A stretch of DNA of 31,406 nucleotides from CAYNRG01 sp047973125 (lineage in GTDB: Bacteria; Bacillota_I; Bacilli_A; Erysipelotrichales; Erysipelotrichaceae), in the NCBI GenBank assembly GCA_047973125.1, contig JBKEBK010000006.1:1-31406 (forward strand), in the 5' to 3' direction. Positions 8,477-16,597 of the stretch are shown here, in pieces. Numbering within the stretch: the first letter of the stretch is position 1; each line of letters starts with the position of its first letter. A model generated the notes under the pieces. The model was not told the origin of the DNA. It worked only from the letters and a program-made list of their open reading frames with translations, and searched no databases. The position numbers were made by a program, and so were the translations under genes.

Positions 8477-9479
8477 AATATTCCTCCACTCTTATCAATA
8501 ATTCTTCACTATTTACTTTTATAAGCTTCCACTTGCCAATATCATCTAAAATCGTAACACTAATCCCATTTATATCATTTTTCTTATCAAGCTCTATTCT
8601 TTTCTTTAGCTCATTTATTTTAAATTGATAATTTAAATCTATTTTCATTTTTATTAATATATTTTTTACTCTATTATATAGCTTATCATTATCAATCATA
8701 AAAAGCATACCCAGAGCCACACACTCGCCATGATATAACTCTTCATTAGCTATACTCTCAATAGCATGACCAATAGTATGTCCAAAATTAAGTATTTGTC
8801 GATAACCATTTTCTTTCTCATCTAATTGAACTACTTCTTTTTTTAAAATTATCGAGCGATAAATAATTTCTTCAATGTTTTTATAACAATCTTCCTCTAT
8901 TAAATCAACAAGTTCATTATCAAATAATAAACCAATTTTTAAAGCCTCAATAACACCATTTAAAAAATGTCTTTCACTTAATGTTTTTAATAGATTAAAA
9001 TCAATGAACACTTCTGTGCTTTGATAAAAAGAGCCAATAACATTCTTTATTCCATCAAAGTTTAATGCACATTTACCACCAATACTACTATCTATTTGAG
9101 AAAGAGTAGATGTTGGAATTAATACCCATCTAATTCCTCGATGATAAGTAGATGCTACAAAACCGGTAAGATCTCCAATAACACCACCACCAAGAGCAAT
9201 TAAGACATCATCTTTATTGCAGTTATTTTTTAAAAGAAATGAAATACACTCACTATAAGCTTTCAATGACTTTGTTTTCTCACCATTTTTAAGTACCAGT
9301 AAATAAGCATTATCATACTGTTTAAGTAAGATGTCTTGATAGCTTTTAGGTATAGCTTCCTCACTTATTATAAAGACCTTAGAATCAATTTTTAAATTTT
9401 CATTTACTTTATTTAAAAGATTATCACTAAGATATACCCTTGTATTTAATGATTCATTTTTAATATCAATTATTCTCAT
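8457..9479 (-). CDS. aroB: 3-dehydroquinate synthase
   Basis: The NAD- and metal-dependent cyclisation of DAHP to 3-dehydroquinate; 340 residues. Seen are GGGVIGDLTGFVASTYHRG (NAD loop), IPTSTLSQIDSSIGGKCALN, EALKIG and NFGHTIGHAIE (metal-binding His), followed by the C-terminal helical domain with a second conserved His (YHGEC). The ribosome site GGGATAATTT is only moderate. It is second in the operon, 15 bp after the lipoprotein gene, and begins the run of overlapping aro genes. Confidence 0.95.
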   Translation of the reverse strand: MRIIDIKNESLNTRVYLSDNLLNKVNENLKIDSKVFIISEEAIPKSYQDILLKQYDNAYLLVLKNGEKTKSLKAYSECISFLLKNNCNKDDVLIALGGGVIGDLTGFVASTYHRGIRWVLIPTSTLSQIDSSIGGKCALNFDGIKNVIGSFYQSTEVFIDFNLLKTLSERHFLNGVIEALKIGLLFDNELVDLIEEDCYKNIEEIIYRSIILKKEVVQLDEKENGYRQILNFGHTIGHAIESIANEELYHGECVALGMLFMIDNDKLYNRVKNILIKMKIDLNYQFKINELKKRIELDKKNDINGISVTILDDIGKWKLIKVNSEELLIRVEEYYEKHNG

Positions 9480-9494
9480 AAATTATCCCAAAGA

Positions 9495-10085
9495 TTACTT
9501 AACAATTTTTTCAAATGCAGAACGATATATATTTATAAGTTCACTCTTTTCTTCATCATTCATTACTCTCTCATTTGCATTATGAGTAGCAACAGTCCCA
9601 ATATTATAATCAACAACTTCACCATCTACAACGAAATAAACCGCTGGCACATACATTCCTTTTTTACCAGAATGGTCAGCTGCTAAATAATTATCTAAAT
9701 GCTTTAGAGTATCTAAGTATGCTTTTTTTGATCGATCTCTTAAATCCTTATCATCTTCCTTTACATTTACATATAAAATTTTATAGTCATATTCTTTAGC
9801 AAGATCATTTAAAACAGGCACCGCCTCTTTGCACCATGGACAATCTTTATAACCATAATAAACAATAAAATCTTCATCTGCATCAAAGAAAGAATTGATA
9901 TCACTCATACTTCTTGGTAAGAAAAAATGATTCAAATCATTAAAGCCAACATAACCACTCATATCCGCTAAAGTACTATCACAACTTTTACCAACGCTAA
10001 CACAACCTTTATTATCGTTATATATTTTAGCATTACTACAACCCACTATTAAAAATATTAAAAACAACATCAAAATTTTTTTCAT
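9495..10085 (-). CDS. Thioredoxin-like lipoprotein
   Basis: A 196-residue protein with a lipoprotein signal peptide (MKKILMLFLIFLIVGC, lipobox Cys16), placing it on the outer face of the membrane. The thioredoxin fold is shown by YYGYKDCPWCKEAVPVL (CPWC redox motif) and the cis-proline segment YVPAVYFVVDGEVV. This form resembles the bacteriocin-transport accessory (PedC-like) group of thioredoxins rather than classical TrxA. GAGGTGAGAAG lies before the ATG. It leads the aro operon; a link to aromatic biosynthesis is not obvious, so co-transcription may be incidental. Confidence 0.8.
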   Translation of the reverse strand: MKKILMLFLIFLIVGCSNAKIYNDNKGCVSVGKSCDSTLADMSGYVGFNDLNHFFLPRSMSDINSFFDADEDFIVYYGYKDCPWCKEAVPVLNDLAKEYDYKILYVNVKEDDKDLRDRSKKAYLDTLKHLDNYLAADHSGKKGMYVPAVYFVVDGEVVDYNIGTVATHNANERVMNDEEKSELINIYRSAFEKIVK

Positions 10086-10143
10086 CTTCTCACCTCTATC
10101 TGTTATCTATTTTACACTATTTTAAGATAAAAATGAAGATATA

Positions 10144-10152
10144 TGTTATAAT
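10144..10152 (+). promoter_or_regulatory. Extended -10 promoter directly before a start codon
   Basis: TG-T-TATAAT (TATAAT at 10147-10152) is a perfect extended -10. The only plausible start codon follows after six bases (ATG 10159-10161), so transcription should start at or next to the ATG. No -35 and no Shine-Dalgarno sequence are visible. Confidence 0.6.
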
Positions 10153-10158
10153 GATGCC

Positions 10159-10707
10159 ATGTTAAAATTAAATAAGAAATATAAGAATTTTAAGCACTAC
10201 TTAACTGTTGTATCAGGATTTTTTATCATTCCAATCCTATCTTTTTTTATATCACAAAATTATAATTTACAAAGTTCAAATTTCACAGGACTCATCTATA
10301 ATCTTAAAAACCCAATAATTATTTTGTGGTTTTCATTAACATTATCAACAGTATATTTCCTGTTAAAAGACTACTTTATAAAAAATCCAACAAGTACAAC
10401 CAACCTAAAACCTTTTTTATACTGTGCAATTTTATCTGCAATATCACCATATACAACAAAAGTAACAATCTATAGCATTTTACATGTTGTACTTGCATAT
10501 GTTGCCTTTTTTTACCTTCATTATTTATTTTTCTTTTCTTTCTTTAATAAAAATTTTAAAACAAATAAAATTGATCTATTCTACTTTTTTATAATTATAG
10601 TCTCTACTATAATTGTTCTTAAAACACTTGCAATTACCTTTTTAGCACAAGTCACTTACTTGTCAGGATTATCAATATATTTAACTCTATACTACATAAA
10701 AAAATAG
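10159..10707 (+). CDS. Multi-pass membrane protein of unknown function, possibly leaderless
   Basis: A 182-residue protein with roughly six hydrophobic segments (about 15-32, 52-69, 84-100, 104-127, 138-160, 164-180) and lysine-rich ends. I do not recognise the family. The region upstream has a perfect extended -10 six bases before the ATG but no ribosome site, which points to a leaderless transcript. It is convergent with the rluF-like gene; the two stop codons are 6 bp apart and share a hairpin. Single gene; neighbours give no hint of function. Confidence 0.65.
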   Translation: MLKLNKKYKNFKHYLTVVSGFFIIPILSFFISQNYNLQSSNFTGLIYNLKNPIIILWFSLTLSTVYFLLKDYFIKNPTSTTNLKPFLYCAILSAISPYTTKVTIYSILHVVLAYVAFFYLHYLFFFSFFNKNFKTNKIDLFYFFIIIVSTIIVLKTLAITFLAQVTYLSGLSIYLTLYYIKK

Positions 10708-10724
10708 AGTCATTACAACTCTAT
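10698..10724 (-). terminator. Terminator of the GntR-citG-rluF unit
   Basis: ATAGAGT (10704-10710) and ACTCTAT (10718-10724) form a 7-bp stem with a 7-nt loop. On the minus strand it is followed by a run of seven T. It overlaps the stops of both convergent genes; on the plus strand the tail is weaker. Confidence 0.7.
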
Positions 10725-11489
10725 ATTTAAGATATCTAACTCTTCTTGAGTTAAATATCGATATTGACCCTCCTTTAAATCTTCAATTTTTATATTCATA
10801 ATTCTTATTCGATGTAAATCTTCTACATGATAATTAAGCCCTGTACACATTCTTCTTATTTGTCTATTAAACCCTTGATTGAGCACAATTTTAAAGGTAT
10901 GTTTATTAATAAAGCTAACTTGACACTTATTTGTTTTAACACGAGTGTTATTTTTAGTATTTGTAATTTCTACACCTTCACTCATTTTCTTCAAAAAGCT
11001 ATTAGTAATTACCTTATTAACTCTAACAATATATTCTTTATCATGTCTATTTTCAGAGCGTAATATTTTATTAACAATATCACCATCACTAGTAAGGATA
11101 AGTAATCCAGTTGAATCTTTATCAAGCCTACCTACAGGAAATAAATGCTCATTAAAATTCATAAATTCATAAAGGTTACCTTCAACATCTTTTTCTAAGG
11201 TACATGTAATACCCTTTGGCTTATTTAAAATAAGATATGTATGACTCTTTTTTAAATTTATAACCTTATCATCAACACTTACTGTTTGTAAGATGTTTAC
11301 AGTAGCTCCAACATCAGCAAGCACACCATCAATTTTAACTCTTTTATCTTCAATTATTCTATCTGCCTCTCTTCTTGAAGAGAAGCCGCTGGCACTTAAA
11401 TACTTATTTAGTCTAATTTCATTTTTTTCTTCATGCTTAAATTTTTGAATAACTTCTTTACCCTTATCTTTTTGAAAAGCTCTTTTCAT
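10713..11489 (-). CDS. rluF: 23S rRNA pseudouridine synthase, RluF-like
   Basis: A 258-residue RluB/E/F-family enzyme. An S4 RNA-binding domain (about 24-58: IRLNKYLSASGFSSRREADR) is followed by the catalytic domain with LNKPKG (88-93), FPVGRLDKDSTGLL (catalytic Asp123) and NRQIRRM near residue 205. ITCT after the LNKPKG segment and the C-terminal RIRIMNI resemble E. coli RluF (23S U2604) more than RluB, but the target base is inferred. The start is supported by GGGGTG six bases upstream. It overlaps the 3' end of citG by 26 bp, an odd housekeeping passenger in a citrate-lyase unit. Confidence 0.85.
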   Translation of the reverse strand: MKRAFQKDKGKEVIQKFKHEEKNEIRLNKYLSASGFSSRREADRIIEDKRVKIDGVLADVGATVNILQTVSVDDKVINLKKSHTYLILNKPKGITCTLEKDVEGNLYEFMNFNEHLFPVGRLDKDSTGLLILTSDGDIVNKILRSENRHDKEYIVRVNKVITNSFLKKMSEGVEITNTKNNTRVKTNKCQVSFINKHTFKIVLNQGFNRQIRRMCTGLNYHVEDLHRIRIMNIKIEDLKEGQYRYLTQEELDILNIEL

Positions 11490-12300
11490 AATTACACCCC
11501 ACCAACAAATTATTATAATGATTTAAAAATATTGCAACTGCAAGAATATCAGCACTACCACCTGGACTTAAGCTCTTTTTAATAAATTCTTTATTCATAT
11601 AATTTAAATGTTGATCTAAATCTTTATACTTTGCACAAGATAGTTGCTTACCAAAATTTAATCCTTCAATCCCTCCACGCTTTACCATATTAGCATCATC
11701 ATTTAGTGAAATTAATTTAAGCAAAGCCTGTTTTAATCTGGTTGGATAATCAACTTTTTCTTCTTGTATTATTTTTAATGCAACATCAAATGCAAGTGGT
11801 ATACCAGCTTCTACTTCACCACGGATTCCTGTAATATTATATTTTTGATACATTTTCTCCCCATGTGTTCTAAATTCTTTAAGCGATGATAATTCCCTCT
11901 CAACTAAACCATTTGTCATTTCTTTAATACCTTCTTGTAACTCGATTAAAGAAGGAAAATCTAGTTTAGCAATTAAAGATATAATAATACCAAACATAAA
12001 ATTTGCTCCCTTATGAGTATTAATATTATTTGTCGCTAAAAACATCTTATCTTCATTATTTTTTCCAATTACTCGAACACTATCAAATAAGTCTCTAAGT
12101 GATCCAGTATGATTTTGACCAACATCAAAATAGTCACTAAAACCATCTCTTAATGCTGTACAACTATCAATAAATATTGGAAAGTTCATATCAGTGTGTG
12201 AACCATTATCAAATGGATCTACAAGTCCAGGTTTAGGAGCTAAAGAAACTTCTTCTATTAATGATCTAAATGCTAAATTTATTATATTGTTTTTTATCAT
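11464..12300 (-). CDS. citG: Triphosphoribosyl-dephospho-CoA synthase
   Basis: Makes 2'-(5''-triphosphoribosyl)-3'-dephospho-CoA, the precursor of the citrate-lyase prosthetic group, from ATP and dephospho-CoA. The 278-residue protein shows the family pattern: EVSLAPKPGLVDPFDNGSHTDMN, NTHKGANFMFG, GIRGEVEAGIPLAF, DDANMVKRGGIEG and LSPGGSADILAVAIF. The start codon overlaps the stop of the GntR gene (ATGA), so the two are translationally coupled. Its product feeds CitX, encoded in the neighbouring unit. Confidence 0.93.
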   Translation of the reverse strand: MIKNNIINLAFRSLIEEVSLAPKPGLVDPFDNGSHTDMNFPIFIDSCTALRDGFSDYFDVGQNHTGSLRDLFDSVRVIGKNNEDKMFLATNNINTHKGANFMFGIIISLIAKLDFPSLIELQEGIKEMTNGLVERELSSLKEFRTHGEKMYQKYNITGIRGEVEAGIPLAFDVALKIIQEEKVDYPTRLKQALLKLISLNDDANMVKRGGIEGLNFGKQLSCAKYKDLDQHLNYMNKEFIKKSLSPGGSADILAVAIFLNHYNNLLVGCNYEKSFSKR

Positions 12301-12992
12301 TTTGTTTTATCAGCATTCATAGCCATGATAATAAAATCTTCAGATAATGAAAGATGCTCTGTAATTATGAGTTTCATCTGTTCAACATCACCATTTTTTA
12401 AACAACGATAAATTAAACGGTGTTCAACTAATGCTCGCTCTCTTCTTGGAGCATCGGTTAAAGAAATATCACGAAATCTAATAAGATAATCACGCAGTCT
12501 TTTTTGAATTGTTTCTAAGCGTGGCATCTGAGCAAATTCATAGATCATCGTATTAAATTCTTTTGATAGTTCAATTACTCTATCAACATTATTACTTGCT
12601 TGAGCTTCATCAGTTCGATCTAGAAGATCTTCCATTTTAGCAAACCTCTCATCATTCATTAGTTTCATGGCATTTATTGAAGCTAAAATATCAAGAGCAA
12701 CCCTAATCTGGTATATCTCTTTTACATCAGCAACATTAAATGTAGTAACAACTATTCCATAATTTGGAATATATTGAACAATACCTTCATCTTGAATACG
12801 ACGAAGTGCCTCTCTTATAGGAGTACGACTAACATTTAGTGATTCTGCATAATGCTTTTCATTAATTCTTTCCCCCATTGGAATTACACCACTTATAATC
12901 GCTGATCTTAAACCCTCATATATTATTTGATTAAGTGGTAAGTTTTGAGTTAAATCAACTAACTCAATAACATTTTTCATGTAATCTTTCAT
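12297..12992 (-). CDS. GntR/FCD-family regulator of the citrate genes (CitO-like)
   Basis: 231 residues: an N-terminal winged helix (about 18-85; NEKHYAESLNVSRTPIREALRRI is the recognition region) and a C-terminal FCD ligand domain (about 90-222). FCD proteins bind carboxylates through metal ligands. The two later His are present (EHRL and the His before LSLSED), but the usual D-x-x-F-H segment reads SKEFN, so the first His is lost. In Enterococcus faecalis a GntR regulator, CitO, activates the cit genes with citrate; position and family suggest the same role here. AAGGGGAT precedes the ATG. TGTATACA sites lie upstream of its own promoter and of oadH. Confidence 0.8.
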   Translation of the reverse strand: MKDYMKNVIELVDLTQNLPLNQIIYEGLRSAIISGVIPMGERINEKHYAESLNVSRTPIREALRRIQDEGIVQYIPNYGIVVTTFNVADVKEIYQIRVALDILASINAMKLMNDERFAKMEDLLDRTDEAQASNNVDRVIELSKEFNTMIYEFAQMPRLETIQKRLRDYLIRFRDISLTDAPRRERALVEHRLIYRCLKNGDVEQMKLIITEHLSLSEDFIIMAMNADKTK

Positions 12993-13020
12993 ATATTATC
13001 CCCTTTTTATCTTTAATATA

Positions 13021-13049
13021 ATTATACGGTATTTTATAACCATAATCAA
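13021..13049 (-). promoter_or_regulatory. Promoter of the GntR-citG-rluF unit
   Basis: Minus strand: TTGATT (13044-13049), exactly 17 bp, then TATAAT (13021-13026). The start site would be about 20 bp before the GntR ribosome site. Confidence 0.7.
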
Positions 13050-13054
13050 TTAAT

Positions 13055-13071
13055 TGCATACACTGTATACA
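13055..13071. promoter_or_regulatory. Two TGYATACA operator-like boxes upstream of the GntR promoter
   Basis: TGCATACA (13055-13062) and the perfect palindrome TGTATACA (13064-13071) sit side by side just upstream of the -35. GTATAC-type palindromes are typical of FCD-type GntR operators. The same TGTATACA occurs at 20887-20894 before the oadH promoter -10, which supports a shared regulator. Confidence 0.55.
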
Positions 13072-13073
13072 TC

Positions 13074-13101
13074 AAAAAAAACACTTCAAAAATGAAGTGT
13101 T
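13074..13101 (-). terminator. Terminator of the oad-cit operon
   Basis: AACACTTC and GAAGTGTT (13080-13101) form an 8-bp stem followed on the minus strand by eight T. It starts two bases after the oadA stop codon and separates the main operon from the GntR unit. Confidence 0.88.
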
Positions 13102-13102
13102 G

Positions 13103-14491
13103 CTATATTATAATTGTTACTTTTTGTTCAGGTATATCATAGAAAGGATCATGCTTTTTCTTTAGGAATGGTACTGCAATTGAAGGAAATAAAGCATATG
13201 TTAAAACATCTTCAATTGATGATGTAAATGCTTCTGCCTCTTTAGTAAGAGAGGCCATAGCACTATCTAAATGATTAGCTGGACGATCTGTAATAATTTC
13301 TTGATCTTTAGAAATTATTTTTTCTATAACATCACAAGAAATTTCTGCCGGTGATTTTCCATAATTTCCTTTGACATAGTCTTTAATTTCATTAGGAATT
13401 AATTTATAGCGCTCATTGCTAAGGACATTCATAACAGCTTGGGTACCAACCATTTGTGAAAGTGGAGTAACAAGAGGAGGATACCCCATATCCTTACGAA
13501 CTTTAGGAACCTCTTGTAAAACAGCCTCGTATTTATCAAGCTGTTTAGCCTCTTTTAATTGTGATAATAAATTAGATAGCATTCCTCCTGGAACCTGATA
13601 TATTAAAGTATTAGGATCAGTTTCAAGAACCTTACTATTAAAAATTGCAGTTTCTTTAAAGTTCTCTTTCACTTTTTTAAAATGATCAGCCACAACTTGA
13701 CACTCATCTAAATTAACATCAATTTTATAACCAAGCTCTTTAAGTGCAATAACCATTGACTCCGTTGCGGGCTGACTTGTACCACCAGAAAATGAAGAGT
13801 TTGCTGTATCTATTACATCAGCACCCGCCTCTATTGCCTTAAGGTATGTCATTTCTGCAATACCACTTGTTGAATGTGTATGAATGTGAAGCGGAATATT
13901 TATAACATCCTTAATACCTTTAACAAGTGTATAAGCTCTTTGCGGTGTTAAAATACCGGCCATATCTTTTATACAAATTGAATGTGCTCCCATTGCTTCC
14001 ATTTCTTTAGCAAGCTCAATAAAGTATTCATCTGTATGTACTTCACTAATTGTATAACAAATAGCAAGTTGAGCATGAGCTCCATATTTTATGATAGAGT
14101 CAACTGACTGCTTTAAATTGCGAAGATCATTTAATGCATCAAATACTCTTATTATATCAATACCATTCTCTATTGATTTTTTAATAAATGTATCGACAAC
14201 ATCATCAGGATAATGCTTATATCCAAGAAGATTTTGACCACGCAAAAGCATTTGAAGTTTGGTTTTCTTTACGTGCTTGCGGATTGTTCTTAGTCGATCC
14301 CATGGATCCTCATTTAAATATCGAATACAAGCATCAAAGGTTGCTCCTCCCCATACTTCCAAGCTATTAAATCCAGCATTATCAAGATTTTTTAACACCG
14401 GAATCATCTGTTCAGTGCTTAGTCGTGTTGCGATTTGACTTTGATGTGCATCACGCAATATTGTGTCAGTAATTTTAATGTGTTTCTTCAT
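13103..14491 (-). CDS. oadA: Oxaloacetate decarboxylase alpha subunit (carboxyltransferase)
   Basis: Moves the carboxyl group of oxaloacetate to biotin, giving pyruvate. The 462-residue protein has the carboxyltransferase barrel: TDTILRDAHQS (metal Asp), MLLRGQNLLGY, IKDMAGILTP (catalytic Lys) and the HIHTHSTSG metal-binding His pair, then the conserved C-terminal helical domain. There is no biotinyl domain; that is the separate oadD. I choose the ATG at 14489-14491: the longer form needs a GTG inside the ribosome site GGGAG. It overlaps citX and is the last gene before the terminator, the same place as in the E. faecalis cit cluster. Confidence 0.93.
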   Translation of the reverse strand: MKKHIKITDTILRDAHQSQIATRLSTEQMIPVLKNLDNAGFNSLEVWGGATFDACIRYLNEDPWDRLRTIRKHVKKTKLQMLLRGQNLLGYKHYPDDVVDTFIKKSIENGIDIIRVFDALNDLRNLKQSVDSIIKYGAHAQLAICYTISEVHTDEYFIELAKEMEAMGAHSICIKDMAGILTPQRAYTLVKGIKDVINIPLHIHTHSTSGIAEMTYLKAIEAGADVIDTANSSFSGGTSQPATESMVIALKELGYKIDVNLDECQVVADHFKKVKENFKETAIFNSKVLETDPNTLIYQVPGGMLSNLLSQLKEAKQLDKYEAVLQEVPKVRKDMGYPPLVTPLSQMVGTQAVMNVLSNERYKLIPNEIKDYVKGNYGKSPAEISCDVIEKIISKDQEIITDRPANHLDSAMASLTKEAEAFTSSIEDVLTYALFPSIAVPFLKKKHDPFYDIPEQKVTIII

Positions 14492-15062
14492 TAAATACCA
14501 CACTCCCTTCTTCTTTTAATATTTCATATATTTTATTTTGTAATTCTTCTTTTGCATGCGTTTTATTTCTTGTACAAACCTTACTAGATAAACTGCAAAT
14601 ATAGCACTTTCGATCTGGAATTTTTATATCTGATCTAGAAATAGTTTTTTCATTACTATGCACATCAATATCAAGCAGTCTTCCAAATGAATCTTGATCT
14701 TCAAATGCAATCATTTGTTTTTTAACTGTTAATAAATCACTAGAGTTTATAACAACAAAATATTCAATACCAGTATTAAGACTTATTGTTTTCTCATATA
14801 AAACATCTAATGACAATGCTTTTATTTTGTTTAATAATTTCTCAATTCCAACAAGCAAAATCGCTTCAATTAATTTATTATTTTTTATCTCGCCTGGAAT
14901 ATTTACCTTAAGAGCGAGTAGTATACAATTATCAAATTGCTTTAAGATTTTCTTTTGAAAATTTATTCTATTTTCACGATGTAATAGAACTTCTTCCAAA
15001 GAAGGTTTAACACCTTCATTAAAGGCCGTATTGGCATCGCTTTTAATGTAATGCTTAGTCAC
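14475..15062 (-). CDS. citX: Citrate lyase holo-ACP synthase
   Basis: Transfers the phosphoribosyl-dephospho-CoA group onto CitD. The 195-residue protein shows the CitX pattern: PSLEEVLLHRENRINFQK near the N-terminus, LALKVNIPGEIKNN, FGRLLDIDV, and the basic C-terminal segment ending in a cysteine cluster (RKCYIC, then KVCTRNKTH). It begins with GTG inside the end of citF (8-bp overlap) and ends inside the start of oadA. The coupling fits a maturation factor made alongside its target enzyme. Confidence 0.9.
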   Translation of the reverse strand: MTKHYIKSDANTAFNEGVKPSLEEVLLHRENRINFQKKILKQFDNCILLALKVNIPGEIKNNKLIEAILLVGIEKLLNKIKALSLDVLYEKTISLNTGIEYFVVINSSDLLTVKKQMIAFEDQDSFGRLLDIDVHSNEKTISRSDIKIPDRKCYICSLSSKVCTRNKTHAKEELQNKIYEILKEEGSVVFNEETH

Positions 15063-16596
15063 GCTTTACCTGATAAACCACATCAATTAAGCTTCCATCA
15101 CGATATTCAATAAGTGCAACTACTCTATCACTATATTCAATTGGCTCAGGTGTGCCAACAATACCATAGGCATACTCCTTAAGCTCTTCAATTGTAAGTT
15201 GTGGGATATCAACATTTTTAAAATGTTCAATAAGATCTGTACGATTTGGATTAATTACTACCCCAACCTCAGTTACAACCACATCAATTGATTCTCCAGG
15301 AGTAATTATTGTATTAACATCATCAACAACACATGGAATTCTTCCACGAATAACAGGAGTTAATATGATGCTTAGTTTTGATCCAGCTGCCGTATCACAA
15401 TGCCCACCAGATGCTCCTCTTATTACACCATCAGATCCTGTCATAACATTAACATTGAATTTTGTATCAATTTCTAAAGCTGATAAAACTACAATGTCTA
15501 GCATATTAACAGCTGCACCTTTATTAGCAGGATTCGCATACATTGATGCACTTATTTCATAATGCTTAGCATTTTTTTGAATTGATGCAACTGCACCCTT
15601 ATCAAACGATTGAGTATCTATTAATGTATCAATTAAACCCTCTTCATGCATTTCTGCTAAATGTCCAGTTAATCCACCAAGGGCAAATCCAGCCTTAATA
15701 TTTTTTTCAATCATTGCATCTTTTAAATATCTTCCAACAGCAAGTGCTGATCCACCAGTTCCTGATTGAAAAGAGAACCCATCTTTAAAATATGGTGAAG
15801 CTTGAATTAATTTACTTGCATATTCTGCAATTAAAAGTTCTTTTGGATCTTTTGTAAATCTTGTTGCTCCTTTTGATATTCCATCAGGATCACCAATAGA
15901 ATCAATTACAACAACATAATCAACATGATTTTGAGGAATACTAATTGGAGTATTTGGATATGGCATTAGTGTATCAGTAATTATTACAACCTTCTCTGCA
16001 AACTCAGCATCAACTTTAGCATACCCTAAAGATCCGCAAGTTGCCTTACCATGTGATCCATTAGCGTTTCCATATTCATCTGATGAAGATGCTCCTAAAA
16101 AGGCAACATCAATTTTAATATCTCCCATTTCAATAGCTCTTGCTCGCCCACCATGTGATCTTATAACAACTGGGTTTTCCATGATACCATTTGATATCGC
16201 AGCCCCTACTTTATCACGAAGCCCACTTGATGTAATATTGGTAATTACACCATTTTTAATATGCTCAATAATCGGCTCATGGGCATTAGCAATTGAACTT
16301 GATGCAAGCGTTAAATTTTTTATATTTAACTTTGCAATTTCTGACATTACTAAATTTAAAACTTTATCACCTTCACGAAAGTGATGGTGAAATGAAATAG
16401 TCATCCCATCTTTTAAGCCAGAATCTATTATAACTTCTCTAATAGAATTAAAAAGTTTCTTTTCTTTTGGAAGCACTGCAGTAACTTTTGCACTTTTACG
16501 ATTATATGTTGGCTTACGATCAAACTGACCATTAAAAAGACCTCTATCTTTACTAAACTTTTCAGGTATCTCTCTATTTACTTTATTTTTTGGCAT
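15055..16596 (-). CDS. citF: Citrate lyase alpha subunit (citrate:acetyl-ACP transferase)
   Basis: A 513-residue protein exchanging acetyl for citryl on CitD. Seen are ISFHHHFREGD near residue 64, RSHGGRARAIEMGDIKIDVAF, GASSSDEYGNANG, and the CoA-transferase-like GSGGSALAVGRYLKD and GGHCDTAAGSK segments, all typical of CitF. The ATG has GGAGGAAAAATAGT upstream. It lies directly after citE, whose stop codon is inside the spacer of that ribosome site. Length is as expected for the family. Confidence 0.95.
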   Translation of the reverse strand: MPKNKVNREIPEKFSKDRGLFNGQFDRKPTYNRKSAKVTAVLPKEKKLFNSIREVIIDSGLKDGMTISFHHHFREGDKVLNLVMSEIAKLNIKNLTLASSSIANAHEPIIEHIKNGVITNITSSGLRDKVGAAISNGIMENPVVIRSHGGRARAIEMGDIKIDVAFLGASSSDEYGNANGSHGKATCGSLGYAKVDAEFAEKVVIITDTLMPYPNTPISIPQNHVDYVVVIDSIGDPDGISKGATRFTKDPKELLIAEYASKLIQASPYFKDGFSFQSGTGGSALAVGRYLKDAMIEKNIKAGFALGGLTGHLAEMHEEGLIDTLIDTQSFDKGAVASIQKNAKHYEISASMYANPANKGAAVNMLDIVVLSALEIDTKFNVNVMTGSDGVIRGASGGHCDTAAGSKLSIILTPVIRGRIPCVVDDVNTIITPGESIDVVVTEVGVVINPNRTDLIEHFKNVDIPQLTIEELKEYAYGIVGTPEPIEYSDRVVALIEYRDGSLIDVVYQVKRD

Positions 16597-16597
16597 A

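Noticed and set aside
10086..10158. A T-box or aromatic-amino-acid riboswitch before the aro operon
   Set aside because: Only about 70 bp separate the divergent start codons, with no room for a T-box and no conserved T-box sequence.
14489..14503. GTG start for oadA four codons upstream
   Set aside because: The GTG overlaps the GGGAG ribosome site; the ATG at 14489-14491 starts the conserved barrel sequence properly.
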